From Macrostomum hystrix (lineage: Eukaryota; Platyhelminthes; Macrostomidae), in NCBI GenBank assembly GCA_950097015.1, contig CATNEN010000001.1, positions 3,750,001 through 3,814,000 of the forward strand: a stretch of DNA of 64,000 nt, given 5' to 3'. Positions 22,301-31,411 of this stretch are shown piece by piece. The position numbers were made by a program, and so were the translations under genes. How positions within the stretch are numbered: the first letter of the stretch is position 1; each line of letters opens with the position of its first letter. The notes beneath the pieces were generated by a model. The model was given only the letters and a program-made list of their open reading frames with translations, was not told the origin of the DNA and did no database searches.

Positions 22301-23280
22301 CTCATCGCTTCTCATAGCTTCTCACCTTTCTCACCTTTCACATCGCTTCTCACCTTTCTCATCGCTTCTCATCTATCTCATCGCTTCTTACCTTTCTGAT
22401 TGCATCTCACCTTTCTCATCTTTCTCATCGCTTCTCATCTTTCTTATCACGTCTCACCTTTCTCATCGCTTCTCACATTTCTCATCGCTTCTCACCTTTC
22501 TCATCGCTTCTCACCTTTCTCATCGCTTCTCACCTTTCTCATCGCTTCTCACCTTTCTCATCTTTCTCATCAATTATTATCTTTTATATCGCTTCTTATC
22601 TTTCTCATCGCTTCTCATCCTTCTCATCGCTTCTCACATTTCTCACCTTTCACATCGCTTCTCACCTTTCTCATCGCTTCTCATCCTTCTCATTGCTTCT
22701 CACCTTTCTCACCTTTCACATCGCTTCTCACCTTTCTCATCGCTTCTCACCCATCTCATCGCTTCTTACCTTTCTCATTGCATCTCACCTTCCTCATCTT
22801 TCTCATCTTTCTCATCACATCTCACCTTTCTCATCGCTTCTCACATTTCTCATCGCTTTTCACCTTTCACACCGCTTCTCACATCTTTCTCATTAGTATC
22901 ATTATCATGGCCCCCAAAAGCCGAACCTGAAAGCCCAGCGCGTAGACATCTGGGGCCGTGTCGCCGCATCGCAGCCACTTAGTGAGATCCTCAGATTCGC
23001 TAAATTGATTATTAACATTCCAGGTGCCGCAGAACACATTCAGGCCAATATAATCTGTGAAATCGTGATGCCGCTCGTGTAGTCGATAGCGCAACAGCTC
23101 CTCCCTGGCTTGCTCATACTCATCGCCAGGCCCACCACTAGTACAGAAGGTGTCCCGTTTGCCAGCTAAGGTGAGCAAATCTTCAGTCGATGGCTGGGGA
23201 TAATCGCTAGAAATGTCAGCCTGGATATCATCTGGCACTGGACTCGAGTAGCCAACACTGCTGCTGCTTTTGAATGACAT
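10082..23280 (-). CDS. OCRL: OCRL/INPP5B-like inositol polyphosphate 5-phosphatase, 8 exons
   Basis: Predicted 811-residue protein. The exons on the minus strand are 23280-22927, 21818-21474, 20614-20288, 17378-17061, 15941-15651, 13958-13685, 12791-12487 and 10303-10082. All junctions join in frame; six introns are phase 0 and one (intron 6) is phase 1. Domain order is 5-phosphatase (about 78-405), ASH (about 449-570) and RhoGAP-like (about 635-800), the OCRL/INPP5B architecture. The family removes the 5-phosphate of PI(4,5)P2 and related lipids on Golgi, endosomes and cilia. All catalytic motifs are present: GTWNVN, GFQE, NKGG, NCHLAAG, GDLNFR, PSWCDR and SDHKP. The RhoGAP-like part has no arginine-finger motif, as in OCRL. 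It is shorter than human OCRL (about 900 aa) because no N-terminal PH domain is visible. The start chosen is the first ATG before the conserved region. A CCAACAG acceptor-like sequence just upstream leaves room for an extra 5' exon. Confidence 0.9.
10330..12430. repeat. G-rich minisatellite filling OCRL intron 7, 20-24 bp units
   Basis: About 85 to 95 units of roughly GGATGGGGTTCGGTGTTTGA with a variable G run (4 to 8 G) and an optional GGGGGGCGG block, which gives units of 20, 21, 22 and 24 bp. The distal 0.5 kb (after about 11930) is more diverged (GGGATTCGGTGTTAGGGC types), so it looks like the older edge. The plus (template) strand has dense G4-forming runs and the intron RNA is C-rich. 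The minus strand reads as an open Pro/Thr/Asn/His frame of 602 codons, which I treat as an artefact. Confidence 0.95.
12487..12791 (-). CDS. OCRL: OCRL-like exon 7 (RhoGAP-like, first half)
   Basis: Residues 637-738. The acceptor is CCACGAAG|GC and the donor is CTCAG|GTCAGA. EPHPLPREVVRLVRHIRRH aligns with the start of the OCRL RhoGAP-like fold, and SSYLQTLFVYLECLPDPLLP is the typical helix with the LESLPEP-type turn. No Arg finger is present, so it is expected to bind rather than activate GTPases. Confidence 0.85.
12860..13535. repeat. Minisatellite filling OCRL intron 6, 19-bp unit
   Basis: About 35 copies of AAATCCCTAGATTCTTAAC and variants (TTGAC, TTTTTAC). It is more diverged than the other intronic arrays and so may be older. 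It covers nearly all of the 893-bp intron. The CCCTA core is not telomeric: the spacing and neighbouring bases differ. Confidence 0.93.
13685..13958 (-). CDS. OCRL: OCRL-like exon 6 (end of ASH domain and linker)
   Basis: Residues 546-636 plus one base. It begins after TTTTCTCAG|GTC. VLTGGKHFFLIPQ followed by LVPTCFGLPL matches the end of the ASH domain, where OCRL has a PSCFG motif. An Ala/Ser-rich linker follows. The donor ATTG|GTAGCT was chosen because it gives the phase exon 7 needs; without RNA data this boundary is the least certain in the gene. Confidence 0.7.
14200..15415. repeat. Minisatellite in OCRL intron 5, 28-bp unit with 392-bp duplication
   Basis: About 43 copies of a 28-bp unit (GAGGTTTCTAAGAAAG plus GTTGGCTAAGAT). 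A 14-unit block beginning TAGGAAAAGTTGTC at 14631 is repeated at 15023, exactly 392 bp (14 x 28) later, with the same sequence of variant units. This shows a recent block duplication. The edges (14100-14200 and 15415-15540) decay into diverged TCTAAGAAA pieces. Confidence 0.93.
15651..15941 (-). CDS. OCRL: OCRL-like exon 5 (ASH domain)
   Basis: Residues 449-545. INFGQVAFFETYETGVSLCN and VPVRWHFNSS match the beta strands of the ASH (ASPM-SPD2-Hydin) domain that follows the phosphatase in OCRL. It ends at EDILVV before donor GTGAGT. The acceptor CCGACAG|ATC was chosen because it keeps phase and starts at the conserved strand; the alternative upstream ATG at 15983 has no role in a spliced mRNA. 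Confidence 0.8.
16130..17035. repeat. Minisatellite in OCRL intron 4, 20-bp unit in 60-bp higher-order repeat
   Basis: About 45 copies of a 20-bp unit. From about 16340 they are organised as three-unit, 60-bp repeats: CTCTAGAGTA type, CTCTTGAGTG type and TTACTCTTGAGTA type. Every unit contains a 10-bp palindrome or near-palindrome (ACTCTAGAGT or ACTCTTGAGT). The array stops about 25 bases from the exon 4 donor. Confidence 0.95.
17061..17378 (-). CDS. OCRL: OCRL-like exon 4 (phosphatase core, last part)
   Basis: Residues 343-448, acceptor TTTACCAG|GAG. It contains ITFKPSYKF, then RVPSWCDRVLF (369-374 PSWCDR) and MSDHKPVACLL (398-402), two signature motifs of inositol 5-phosphatases. The helical linker IYREVIRQIDQLENA leads into the ASH domain. 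The donor is GAG|GTTAGC. Confidence 0.92.
17520..19010. repeat. Minisatellite A in OCRL intron 3, 21-bp unit
   Basis: About 71 copies of a 21-bp unit containing CTACTCAACCTGAATACACG. T/C variants (ATACACG, ACACACG, ATACTCG) recur in blocks; the block around 18430-18560 is repeated at about 18660-18790. It is continuous with array B, which shares its first 15-16 bp. Both strands have long open frames as an effect of the 21-bp unit. Confidence 0.95.
19020..20275. repeat. Minisatellite B in OCRL intron 3, 36-bp unit
   Basis: About 35 copies of a 36-bp unit: the CCTACTCAACTTGAATA part of the array A unit plus a 15-bp extension around CTAGTGTAGCTGAG. The last units run to within about 15 bases of the exon 3 donor (20287). 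GTGTAGC/GTTTATC/GTTTAGC variants alternate. Confidence 0.95.
20288..20614 (-). CDS. OCRL: OCRL-like exon 3 (phosphatase, GDLN motif)
   Basis: Residues 234-342, between acceptor TTCTGCAG|GAC and donor TTTCAG|GTTAGT. MFWFGDLNFRL (284-289) is the WxGDLNxR catalytic motif. A Ser/Ala/Asp-rich insert of about 30 residues (DDGTGNLQSASASASDNGG) precedes it and is longer than usual for the family. It ends in DLFDGFQ, matching the F-x-E-G segment before the next motif. Confidence 0.92.
20775..21450. repeat. Minisatellite in OCRL intron 2, 18-bp unit
   Basis: About 37 copies of the 18-bp unit TAAACTATCGGATAATCC with few variants (CAGATAA, CGGAAAA). It ends about 25 bases from the exon 2 donor. Because 18 is a multiple of three and the unit has no stop on the minus strand, the frame of exon 2 stays open through the whole array, so unspliced RNA would encode a six-residue GLSDSL repeat. 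Confidence 0.95.
21474..21818 (-). CDS. OCRL: OCRL-like exon 2 (phosphatase, NKGG and HLAA motifs)
   Basis: Residues 119-233. It opens with ELDMS, completing the GFQELDxS catalytic motif begun in exon 1. MANKGGTAIRF (196-199) and FVNCHLAAGEDKLERRYEDY (215-221) are hallmark phosphatase motifs; the usual NSHLAAH is NCHLAAG here. The acceptor is TTTGTCAG|GAG and the donor AAG|GTGAGA. Confidence 0.93.
21955..22895. repeat. Minisatellite in OCRL intron 1, about 19-bp unit
   Basis: About 48 loosely repeated units of CTCACCTTTCTCATCGCTT, with variants CTCATCC, CTCACAT and CTCATCTT. Blocks of units recur: the TCATCAATTATTATCTTTTA block at about 22143 is repeated at about 22568. Pyrimidine-rich on the plus strand, purine-rich in the transcript. 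It fills nearly the whole 1,108-bp intron. Confidence 0.9.
22927..23280 (-). CDS. OCRL: OCRL-like exon 1 (N-terminus, start of phosphatase)
   Basis: Residues 1-118. A Ser-rich, acidic N-terminus is followed by YIGLNVFCGTWNVNNQF (GTWNVN at 85-90) and APDVYALGFQ (109-118), the first catalytic motifs. The donor CAG|GTTCGG is weaker than consensus but splits the GFQ|E motif in phase with exon 2. No PH-domain pattern was seen before the catalytic domain. Confidence 0.88.
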
Positions 23281-25590
23281 CTCTGTTGGCAAATAAAGCA
23301 CTTTAATTCTTCACTACTAAGCTGTTAGCTTGTTGTGCTTGCACTTTTAAGAAGCTTCAGAACTAGCTGCAGTAGTTGCTAAAAATAAGGTATAATTGAC
23401 TGTTTTGCTAATCTAAATTAGAAAATGTAAAAGCTTAAGTTCTCATGAAACAAACTATTCAGCAGGTAATAATATTAACAATGCAAATAACTGATTTTCA
23501 TCTATCCAAATTAATCCAGATGCATTGCTGATAGCTGCAGCTGATTTTCCCCATATAAGAAGGTTGCATAAAGCTGTTTAGTCCATTGACTGGGGGGAAA
23601 TGACACCTAGCTTCGATTACCCAAGCTTATTCTAAGTACCTATTTAACAGCTTAGTGAAATAAAACAATGTAGGGATGTGCTTTTTAAGGGGAAAATTTT
23701 TTTATTGGAGTCAAGAAATGAACCACAACTGCCAAGTAGCAAGTCTAACGCTCTAACCACTAAGCAACAACCTTTCTATTCAGACACAAATTTGATTAAA
23801 ATTATCAATTAACATATAACTATTACTTATACTGAAAACTAAATTATCTAATTTATTCATAAAAATTCAACATGCTTAATTAAACTTAAACTGTATTGTG
23901 ACGTTGTCTCTCTAATTTAATGTAAGTTTAATATGCTATTTCTAATTAAGTGCATTATTTTCGTTAGATATAATTGTTAGAGATATTTCTTTGGTTTTAC
24001 ATTAATATTTATAATGAATTTGTTTTAGTATACTATATAGTCGTATTCAAATGTTCTAATTAGGCCTTTTCAGGAAGACTCTCTCCCCCCCGTGCCTGGT
24101 TCTGGTTCTACGACTGAGTGCTGGCTATTATTTAAGTGTGGCTAATTTCAACTGTAGCCGTAACTACTTTCAAGTGAATCTTGATATATCTCTATATGTC
24201 TCTAAGTAACATATCTCTAAGTCATATAGCCAGCATTCACCATTAAGCGATCTCGTTATTTGAAGACCCAATTTACTGCCGAATAATAATTTACCTTACT
24301 GCTATTCAAATAGACCGAACCGCTACGCCTATACATTGGGACCGAAACTTCGTCATAGTATTATTGAATCTAGCAAATTATACAAAATTGAGAAGAACAA
24401 TATTATGTACTTATCACATAGGCCTAATGCAACAAAATATTTAGATATGGGCATGGGGCTAATACAAATGAAAAAAATAAACAAGAGTGACAAAGATAAC
24501 TAGCAAATATATATTTCTATGTATAAATGCAGCTGTTATAAGGCTACTTTAAATAAAAAATATTAATATACATAGTAATCTTGCAACTCTAAGTGAACTA
24601 CTAAAATGAAAGCAAATTATTATACTTCAAAAACACTTCCTATCAAACTAGACTAGGAATTAGTTTGACATGTACAACATTTAACATTAGGTCTAGGCTT
24701 AGCCTTAGCACAATAAATTAATGAGCATAGTAGTTAATTACCATTTTAGCAAGTTAGGGAATACACCTGACAAGTTCCAAGACTAAAAAATAACAGAATG
24801 AGTTGTATCAAGAGACCAGAAAAGAAAAAATATGATACTAAAAAGCTACAATGAACAATAAAGGTTAAAATAAATGTTAAAATAAAGATTAAGATAAAAT
24901 AACAACCTACTAAAATTGCATTATTTTAAATTAGCTGATAACAACACTCAAGACTCCCGAATGAAAGCAAACATGTTAAGTTATAACGTACTATTTTGTT
25001 TGATAACCCTTCCTGAGCATTTTCTAGGAAACTTATCTTTAAATGTACGGCCGTGAAAATTCAGTGAAAATCGTAAATATTGCGTGTTAAGTAAAAGAGA
25101 TGATAAGTTAGCGCATTCGGAAACTGAGGCGACGAAGAGCGAATGCGGCTCAGAAAAGACTAATGATCGTCTATTAGTGAAGAAAGGATGACCAATTTGA
25201 TCGACTGAGGTTGCTCCTGGGAACAACGCGTGTTTAAACCAGAAATAAAGAGTTTCAGAATTCAGAGTGTTTTCTGCAGTCCAATCTTGGTATCAAACAT
25301 CACTGAAGCCACTAATGAAACATGAGAACGTTTTTTCTATATATCTTATGAACTTGTTATCTGGACCTATGAGAGGATGTGGCCCCTAACTTAAGGTGCC
25401 CCTAAATAAAGAATTAGAACAGGAAGCTGCCCGAGATAATCATGATGAAGATCTGCCTGCCGCTTTGCTGACTTTAAGCCATGGATTGCAACTGAGATGC
25501 GCAAGTTCATTGCCAAGGTTCTTTTCAGATTAATAAAGATTAACATTAACGGCATTAATGCGACGTCTACAACTGGCAAGAAAGCGAAGT
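23281..25590. other. AT-rich intergenic region, no gene seen
   Basis: Contains the upstream region of the minus-strand phosphatase gene, a degraded SINE (23530-23772) and a small inverted repeat (TGCTGGCTAT near 24120 and ATAGCCAGCA near 24225). The 81-residue minus frame at 24981-25226 has no recognisable motif. The segment 25390-25600 may be a decayed upstream part of the piggyBac relic. Confidence 0.5.
23530..23772 (-). mobile_element. Degraded tRNA-derived SINE
   Basis: Same order of landmarks as the well-preserved copy at 46968-47240: an AGCTGTTTAGTCCATTGACT-type body, a CATTTACC-like central part (CTATTTAACAGCTTAGTGAA) and, at the far end, CTCTAACCACTAAGCAACAA, which is the complement of a tRNA-like A-box region. 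The B box is lost or diverged. Confidence 0.6.
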
Positions 25591-25599
25591 GCAACTAGC

Positions 25600-26170
25600 T
25601 GAATTGTTATGGAGTCTGCGACAGGATACCTCTGGAATTTTCCAATCACTCTGTTGAGGCTGGGTACGCTGAATTCGGAGCCGGTTTGCAATGCAAGCCG
25701 CTGCTCACGAGCGAGCGTATTGTTGTTGTGTTAAGCTGTGTGAGCTTCCTAGTTGACGGATATCATATTTTCACGGATACCTGGTTCACATCGCACAAGC
25801 GATGTGACCACCTACTTACTCAACAAAATGCAAAGACAAAGTTGTTGGCGCGCCGGGTCAGGCATTCGTGAGAAGCAAAGCCATTCTCGCTATTAAACTG
25901 ATAGACACAGTACATGCCTGCTGCCTGCATTGACATTCGCATGACAAATGACAGTCGATCGGTTGGCGCAGTTGAGCAAGTCCCGAAGACAAAAGCTTGT
26001 CGAGTGCAATCGCAACATTAGTGGTGTGGACCGATTTGATGCTTCCCTTGCACCTGTACTATCCTGCACCTTTACTATCCTGTACCTGTACGAAAGTCCT
26101 ACAAATTGGTTCTGGAAAATAGCTTCTATCAGATTCTATCACCTGTGCGTAACGCCACGACTTTGAACAA
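25600..26170 (+). pseudogene. piggyBac-type transposase relic
   Basis: Two separate frames carry recognisable pieces. At 25686-25869, GYHIFTDTWFTSHKRCDHLL matches the piggyBac segment around the second catalytic Asp. At 25948-26166, RQKLVECNRNISGVDRFD matches the conserved NxxMGGVDxxD region. The pieces are separated by stops and frameshifts, so no full transposase can be made. The fragment continues into a Cys-rich tail at about 26255. Confidence 0.75.
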
Positions 26171-26254
26171 GAAGTTTATGTGGCTCGACCAATCAAGCGC
26201 TACTGAATTTGCTTAATGGCTCAAGGCGTTCCTGGAAATAAAATTGTATTCTGT

Positions 26255-26765
26255 TGCAGTGGCATCTGCAGTGGCAACTGCAGTTGCAATTGTGTATGTC
26301 CTGTCAAAGCATGCATGGTCTTTGCCCAGATCCATGCATGTTTCCGAATCTGGCACATGGACTCGGTGATGGAAATCAAAAAGAGGATAGCGTCTAATTG
26401 TTCTTGCACTAGTAAATTTTCGTGAAATTTAAGTGAATTTCGTTTTTTTTTATTTTGTTTCTAATTCCATTATGATTAATATTTTTTCAAGTTCCATAAA
26501 CTTCGAACTCCAGTTTCGCAAATTACGAGGTATTTCGAATACTCAATTGCAGCCTAGCATTTTGTTTTGCTTCAACTCGATGCAATTGAACAAAACAATT
26601 TAATTTTCGATTTGTGTTACGAATTATTTTGCACGGCCCGTGATGTGCAGGCAATTTCGGATAGCTGGAATGATTTTTGACAGATCTGAGATATTGTTTT
26701 TTAACTCTGGACTCTCACGATGCCTATGTATGCATGGCCTATGTGGCACCCATTTCAGCAATTAT
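26255..26765 (+). repeat. piggyBac 3' region, copy 1 of a duplicated segment
   Basis: This segment is about 90 percent alike to 30935-31411 by eye. It begins with a Cys-rich coding remnant (AQIHACFRIWH, which may be the C-terminal zinc-binding domain of piggyBac transposases) and continues through untranslated sequence to CTATGTGGCACCCATTTCA. The two copies are in the same orientation and flank the fibrinogen gene and its first pseudogene. Confidence 0.75.
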
Positions 26766-27221
26766 ATCAAGAGGAAATCATATCGAGATCTCTTCGCAAC
26801 TGCATCGGCAGTCAGCAGATCCTAACAGATTTTAGCCAGATTTTTACCGTTTTAATTAATAAAAGAGGAGAAAACTGCAAGGCTATGTTATCATGAATTT
26901 CCTAGCAAGACGATCCTGAGTCGACGAAAATGTATTTGTGCACAATTCATCGTACTGCGATAGCATCGCCCGCGCGAGCTGTTGCTCCATGCTGCATGGG
27001 ACTAACAAATTTAGAAACAAAAAAACTGCTTTTTTGCATTGTTGCACAACCACCGATCTCTGTGTCGTCAACACAAACAAAAAAGCAAATGAGGATAGCT
27101 GGGGTATGATAAAAGACGGCATTTTCGCGATCGGAAAACCCACACACATTGCTGTGGCTTGAATGAAACTCCAGTGATTCATTGCTTCACAATATTGTCA
27201 AATTTAATTAGTTAAGCGGAA

Positions 27222-28540
27222 ATGTCCCCGCTATTTATGTTTGTTATTTTGTTATACTCGCTGCAAATTATTAACATAGATTCTAACCAATCTGTCTCTG
27301 GAGCTTTGACCGAACGAACCTACTGGGAGCTGGTGCGCGAGGATCTGCAAGAGTACATCCAGCAAGGCTCGGCTTTGTTGAGAAACTACTTGGCCTGCTT
27401 GGATCTGGGAAACAGTTTGGACTCTGACGCTGTTGGGTTTAACGAATCTGCCAGCATTTGCAATCTGTACAGCTGCATGTGGGGAAAATGGGGCTGCAGA
27501 AAGTGCAGAAACAGGTTTAACAACAATGGTCATCTAATGTGGGTAAGTTTCAGGTGCTTTGTTTAACGTGTGTACCTCACAGGTACAGTTGTAGTATGAC
27601 TAGTAGAAGGTGTTGAAGTCCTGTGCTACGAGAACAGTGTCGGATTCACGACTCGAAAGTCAGAAGTTCGATTTTCTACTCCACTGCAACAATCTGTGTA
27701 ATTTGACAAGACGTCACTTTGCATTGTTTCAATTCGTTAAAAAACGCAGTAGCTTTAGCTGTGAGTAATTGCAATTACCCATGAGGGTGGGTGTGGCGTA
27801 CAATTAGTCCAAGAACTGAACAGTCAGTGATTTTTGTAGTATCTCTTGCTTTTCGCCGTTAACATAAGTAGTATATAGCGCAGCGATACAGAACTTGATG
27901 TTTTTTATTTAAAAACGCATTTTAGGTGCGACCCTTGCTAAACGGCAACAATAGAATGTTCTGCTGGCGCACTTTCCAACATCGTGTTGACGAATCAGTG
28001 CTGTTTAACCGATCGTGGAACGAATACCAAGTTGGATTTGGTCAGGGCGAGAGCCGCAACTTCTGGCTCGGCCTTGACGCTCTGCACATGGCCACCAAGG
28101 ACGGCGATCGACGAGTTCGCTGGGAGCTGACGACGTGGCCAGGCGTGCCGTACTGGTCTGAGAATGAGCACATTATTGTTGCCGGGCCAACTGATAACTA
28201 TAGACTCAGCCTCGGACCGCTAGACTCAAACCGGTCCACACTGGAAATGGACGATCTCAACAATCAGAGGTCGGCAAACAATCGTTCCTTTTCAACTTAC
28301 GACCGTGACAACGATTTGTCGCCAAAAAGCTGCGCCGACTTGTATTATTCCGGCTGGTGGTTCGGCAAATGCTTCTGGATGAATCCCAATGGTCGATATT
28401 TCAATTTCGAAGCCACTGGTCCCGGCGAAACTAATGGGCCTGCGATGGTATACATGTGGCCAGGCTCAACATATCCATTCATTAGCTGGTATTCCTTACG
28501 ATCTTTCGAGTGCCTCATCGTCGAGTTTCTCAGCCCATAG
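27222..28540 (+). CDS. Secreted fibrinogen-related (FReD) protein, 2 exons
   Basis: Predicted 311-residue protein. Exon 1 is 27222-27542 (107 codons) and exon 2 is 27926-28540. The intron is GTAAGT...TTTTAG, phase 0. Residues 1-21 look like a signal peptide (MSPLFMFVILLYSLQIINID). Residues about 80-107 are Cys-rich (CNLYSCMWGKWGCRKC). The rest is a fibrinogen C-terminal-like domain: WNEYQVGFGQGESRNFWLGL, then LH, a calcium-site-like FSTYDRDND, and SCADLYYSGWWFGKCFW with NPNGRYF. Secreted FReD proteins usually bind glycans or microbes in invertebrate immunity or act in adhesion; which applies here is unknown. The intron holds a SINE. Decayed relatives lie at 29981-30600, 42076-42215 and 44770-46510, so this is the only intact copy in the window. 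Confidence 0.88.
27600..27820 (+). mobile_element. tRNA-derived SINE in FReD intron
   Basis: GATTCACGACTCGAAAGTCA followed by GTTCGATTTTC is the tRNA-like B-box part, and GAGGGTGGGTGTGGCGTAC with AGTCC...GAACTGAACAG is the SINE body. It matches the copies at 50655, 57070 and 46968. It lies entirely within the 383-bp intron and makes up most of it. Confidence 0.65.
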
Positions 28541-28657
28541 TTTGGTTCAGCAATATAGATTTAAACAACATTATTATAATATTATTTTAACAGTGTTGCA
28601 GTACGACTACAGATTTATAACATTGCGGCGAATCAAAATCTTGCTACTTCTTGTTTC

Positions 28658-28663
28658 AATAAA
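28658..28663 (+). promoter_or_regulatory. Polyadenylation signal AATAAA of FReD gene
   Basis: A canonical AATAAA 118 bp after the FReD stop codon. It is the closest match on this strand. Confidence 0.5.
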
Positions 28664-28894
28664 TTCTCAACCATTCTGTCAATTTAATATGAAAAGAAAA
28701 ACTACAAACGAAAATATACTTTTAACTGTCTTTAAAAAACTATTAGTTTTTTTCATTGAAGCCACCACAGAAAAGTTATCAGTGAAGAAAGATTGCTTTG
28801 TTTAAAATAATTTGAACTCCGAGTCAGAGCTGTCTCAGATTATAGATACTAAATAAGATAAAAAATTGAATAGAGACAAAAATGTTGTCTTATC

Positions 28895-29400
28895 TATCCC
28901 GTGTCTCATCTCACCCATGTCTCATCTCTCCCGTGTCTCATCTCTCCCGTTTCTCATCTCTCCCGTGTCTCATATTTCCTGTGTCTCATCTCTCCCGTGT
29001 CTCATCTCTCCCGGGTCTAATCTCTCCTGTGTCTCATCTCTCCCGTTTCTCAGCTCTCCCGTGTCTCATCTCTCCCGTTTCTCATCTCACCCGTGTCTCA
29101 TCTCACCCGTGTCTCATCTCTCCCGTGTCTCATCTCTCCTGTGTCTCATCTCTCCCGTTTCTCAGCTCTCCCGTGTCTCATCTCTCCCGTGTCTCATCTC
29201 TCCCGTGTCTCATCTCTCCCGTGTCTCATCTCACCCGTGTCTCATCTCTCCCGTGTCTCATCTCTCCCGTGTCTCATCTCTCTGGTATCTCATCTCTCTG
29301 GTATCTCATCTCTCCAGCATCTCATCTCTCTGGTATCTCATCTCTCCAGCATCTCATCTCTCTGGTATCTCATCGCTCCAGCATCTCATCTCTCTATCCC
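28895..29400. repeat. Minisatellite, 16-bp core family (copy A of duplication)
   Basis: About 31 units of GTCTCATCTCTCCCGT. At the 3' end it changes to TCTGGTATCTCATCTC and CCAGCATCTCATCTC variants (29280-29395). Same family as the array in the hAT MITE, on the opposite strand. Confidence 0.93.
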
Positions 29401-29980
29401 TTGCGCCTGTTTTCTTCATTTTAGTTTCCACTTTCTTAATTATCAATTCAGGAGATGCAGTTAGCTTAATGTTTTCAGGTTTTCAAGCTCAACTGCGTTG
29501 GTGTTTTTCTAAATTTCCCAATTCAATAAACGTGATAATTTATTAAAAGTTAGTTGCATTTTTTCGATTTAAAAATAAACACTCAGTTAGCAGCGTTTTG
29601 CAAAAAAATTTTGCTCAATATGCTTCATCAATTCCAGTCATTATCCAGGAATTCATATCGATCTGTGCGCAAAATGCAATGAACAAGATCACAAAAAAAT
29701 TAAATATTTAAAAGAAGAGAAATCTGATTGTTTTAATGAACTGTCAGGCAGATCGATCGGGTTAGACTACAGAGACCACAATTCGTGTGTGAATGCAGCG
29801 TTCTGTGATAAACATCGCTTGCGCGAGCTCTAGCAGGTAACAATCCATTTTAGAACCGAATCTGTTTTTTTATATTCCTCAGAATGGGGGATTTGGTTTA
29901 TCATTAGCATTGGTTAATTACCGACATTCCGCTTGGCAATTGCTTAGAAGTGCTGTGAAAGAGTAAATTAGCAAATTGCA

Positions 29981-30600
29981 ATGCTTCGTCCACTATTAAA
30001 GTTAGTTGTTTTGTTAAACTCGCGGCAAATTATTAGCATTAATTCAAATTTACTACAGATGGCCGGAGCTGCAGATATCGAGCGAACTGGCAGCTGGTGC
30101 GCGACGGTCAGCAAGAGTTTAACTCTGACGCTGTTGGGTTTAACGAATCTGACAGCTTTTGCAATCGTTGCAGCTGCATCTGGGGATAATGAGGCCGCAG
30201 AAAGTGCAGAAACAGATTTAACAACAATGGCCATCTATTGTGGGTAATTTTGGAATTGTAAGCGTGCTCGGCACTTACTAAACAACAACAGCAAACTGTT
30301 CTGTTGGCGCAACTTTCCAATGGAAGATCGGAATGGACGATATCAACAGTTTAAGCTCGGCTTTTTCAACCTTCGACAATGACAACGATTCGGCGCTAAG
30401 CGGAATTGCGCCAGATCCTACTCGTCTGACTGGTGGCTCGCAGAATGCTTCTGGAAATGTCGCTTCGTCAACTTTGAAGCCAAGGCTGTTGGCGAAACTG
30501 TTGTGCCAATGATGTTGTACACCTGGCCTGGATCAAAATATCCGTTTGTTCTCTGGTACTTAATGAGTGCCTCATTGTTGAGATTGTCTAAACCTAGCTC
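29981..30600 (+). pseudogene. FReD pseudogene (copy A)
   Basis: Exon 1-like sequence runs from 29981 to about 30244 and aligns to the intact gene from its start through AACAACAATGG...TGTGGGTAA. Two in-frame stops, TAA (30187) and TGA (30190), replace the AAA-TGG region of the intact gene. The exon 2 remnant (30265-30600) keeps TTCTG-TTGGCGCAACTTTCC, TTCAACCTTCGACAATGACAA and the terminal LRLSK-like end, but lacks about 270 bp of the core domain. Almost the whole intron is gone. Confidence 0.8.
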
Positions 30601-30900
30601 AAGATAAGTCAACAGTCAATGAAAACCTACAGATAAATTGTTTAAACAGTCTTCATTCTAGCAAATCATGACATGTCATTTTTAAAAACACCTTTGAAAA
30701 AAGTTTTTCAAGACACACTTTCTTACATGTACGAGAATATAACTATCAAATCTGAAACAATAATTATAATAAAATGCCGCTATCTTTAATTTTTTCGCTG
30801 AAACAAGGATTACCAGACTCTAAAAAAATGCCGATTTTCAAAAATCCGTTCCATTTAATGAGTGTATTTTAGTTAAGAAAAAACTATACTATAAATTCAA

Positions 30901-30940
30901 TAGGAGAGATGAGAACTGAGATGAGAACTGAGGGATGAGG
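30901..30940. repeat. Short remnant of the 16-bp-core minisatellite
   Basis: GGAGAGATGAGAACTGAGATG and the following GAGAACTGAGGGATGAG sit exactly between the end of the FReD pseudogene flank and the second copy of the piggyBac tail. This is a minisatellite scrap at a rearrangement junction. Confidence 0.5.
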
Positions 30941-31411
30941 CAACTGCAGTTGCAAGTGTATGTCCTGTCAACACATGGTCTTTGCCCAGATCCATGCATG
31001 TTTCCGAATCTGGCACAAGGATTCGGTGAAGGAAATCAAAAAGAGGATAGCGTCTAATTGCTCTTGATTAGTAAATTTTCGTGAAATTAAAGTGAATTTC
31101 CTTTTTTTTATTTTTGCTTTTAATTCCATTATGCTTATTACTTTTTCAAGTTCTATAAACTTGGAACTCGAGTTTCGCAAATAATTTCGAACACTCAAGC
31201 AGCCTCGCTTTTGTTTTGCTTGAACTTGATGCAATTGAACAAAACAAATTGATTTGCGATTTGTGTTACGAATTCTTTTGCACGGCCTGATGTGCAGGCA
31301 GTTTCGGATACTAGCTGGAATGATTTTTTGGCAGATCTGAGATATTGTTTTTTTAACTCTGGACTCTCACGATGCCTATGTATGCATGGCCTATGTGGCA
31401 CCCATTTCATG
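30935..31411 (+). repeat. piggyBac 3' region, copy 2 of a duplicated segment
   Basis: Matches 26255-26765 from GCAACTGCAGTTGCAA to CTATGTGGCACCCATTTCA, with small deletions. The remnant AQIHACFRIWHKDSVKEIKK is still readable. It ends about 55 bp before the Harbinger-type inverted repeat. Confidence 0.75.

Larger units (their letters stand above)
28441..30738 (+). repeat. Segmental duplication, copy A
   Basis: Homologous to 42073-46672 in the same orientation. It covers the last 100 bp of the FReD coding region, its 3' flank, a minisatellite, and a decayed FReD relative. Homology begins at TGCGATGGTATACATGTGG and ends at TACATGTACGAGAAT. Copy B is longer because of two insertions (42949-44104 and 44857-45969). 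Outside the minisatellite the copies differ by only a few percent by eye. Confidence 0.88.

Noticed and set aside
28866-29546. Open frames encoding SHLSRVSSLPCLISPV-like repeats, also at 42301-42966 and 58117-58619
   Set aside because: They are the 16-bp minisatellite family; 16 bp shifts the frame every unit, so all three frames look alike, which excludes a conserved protein.
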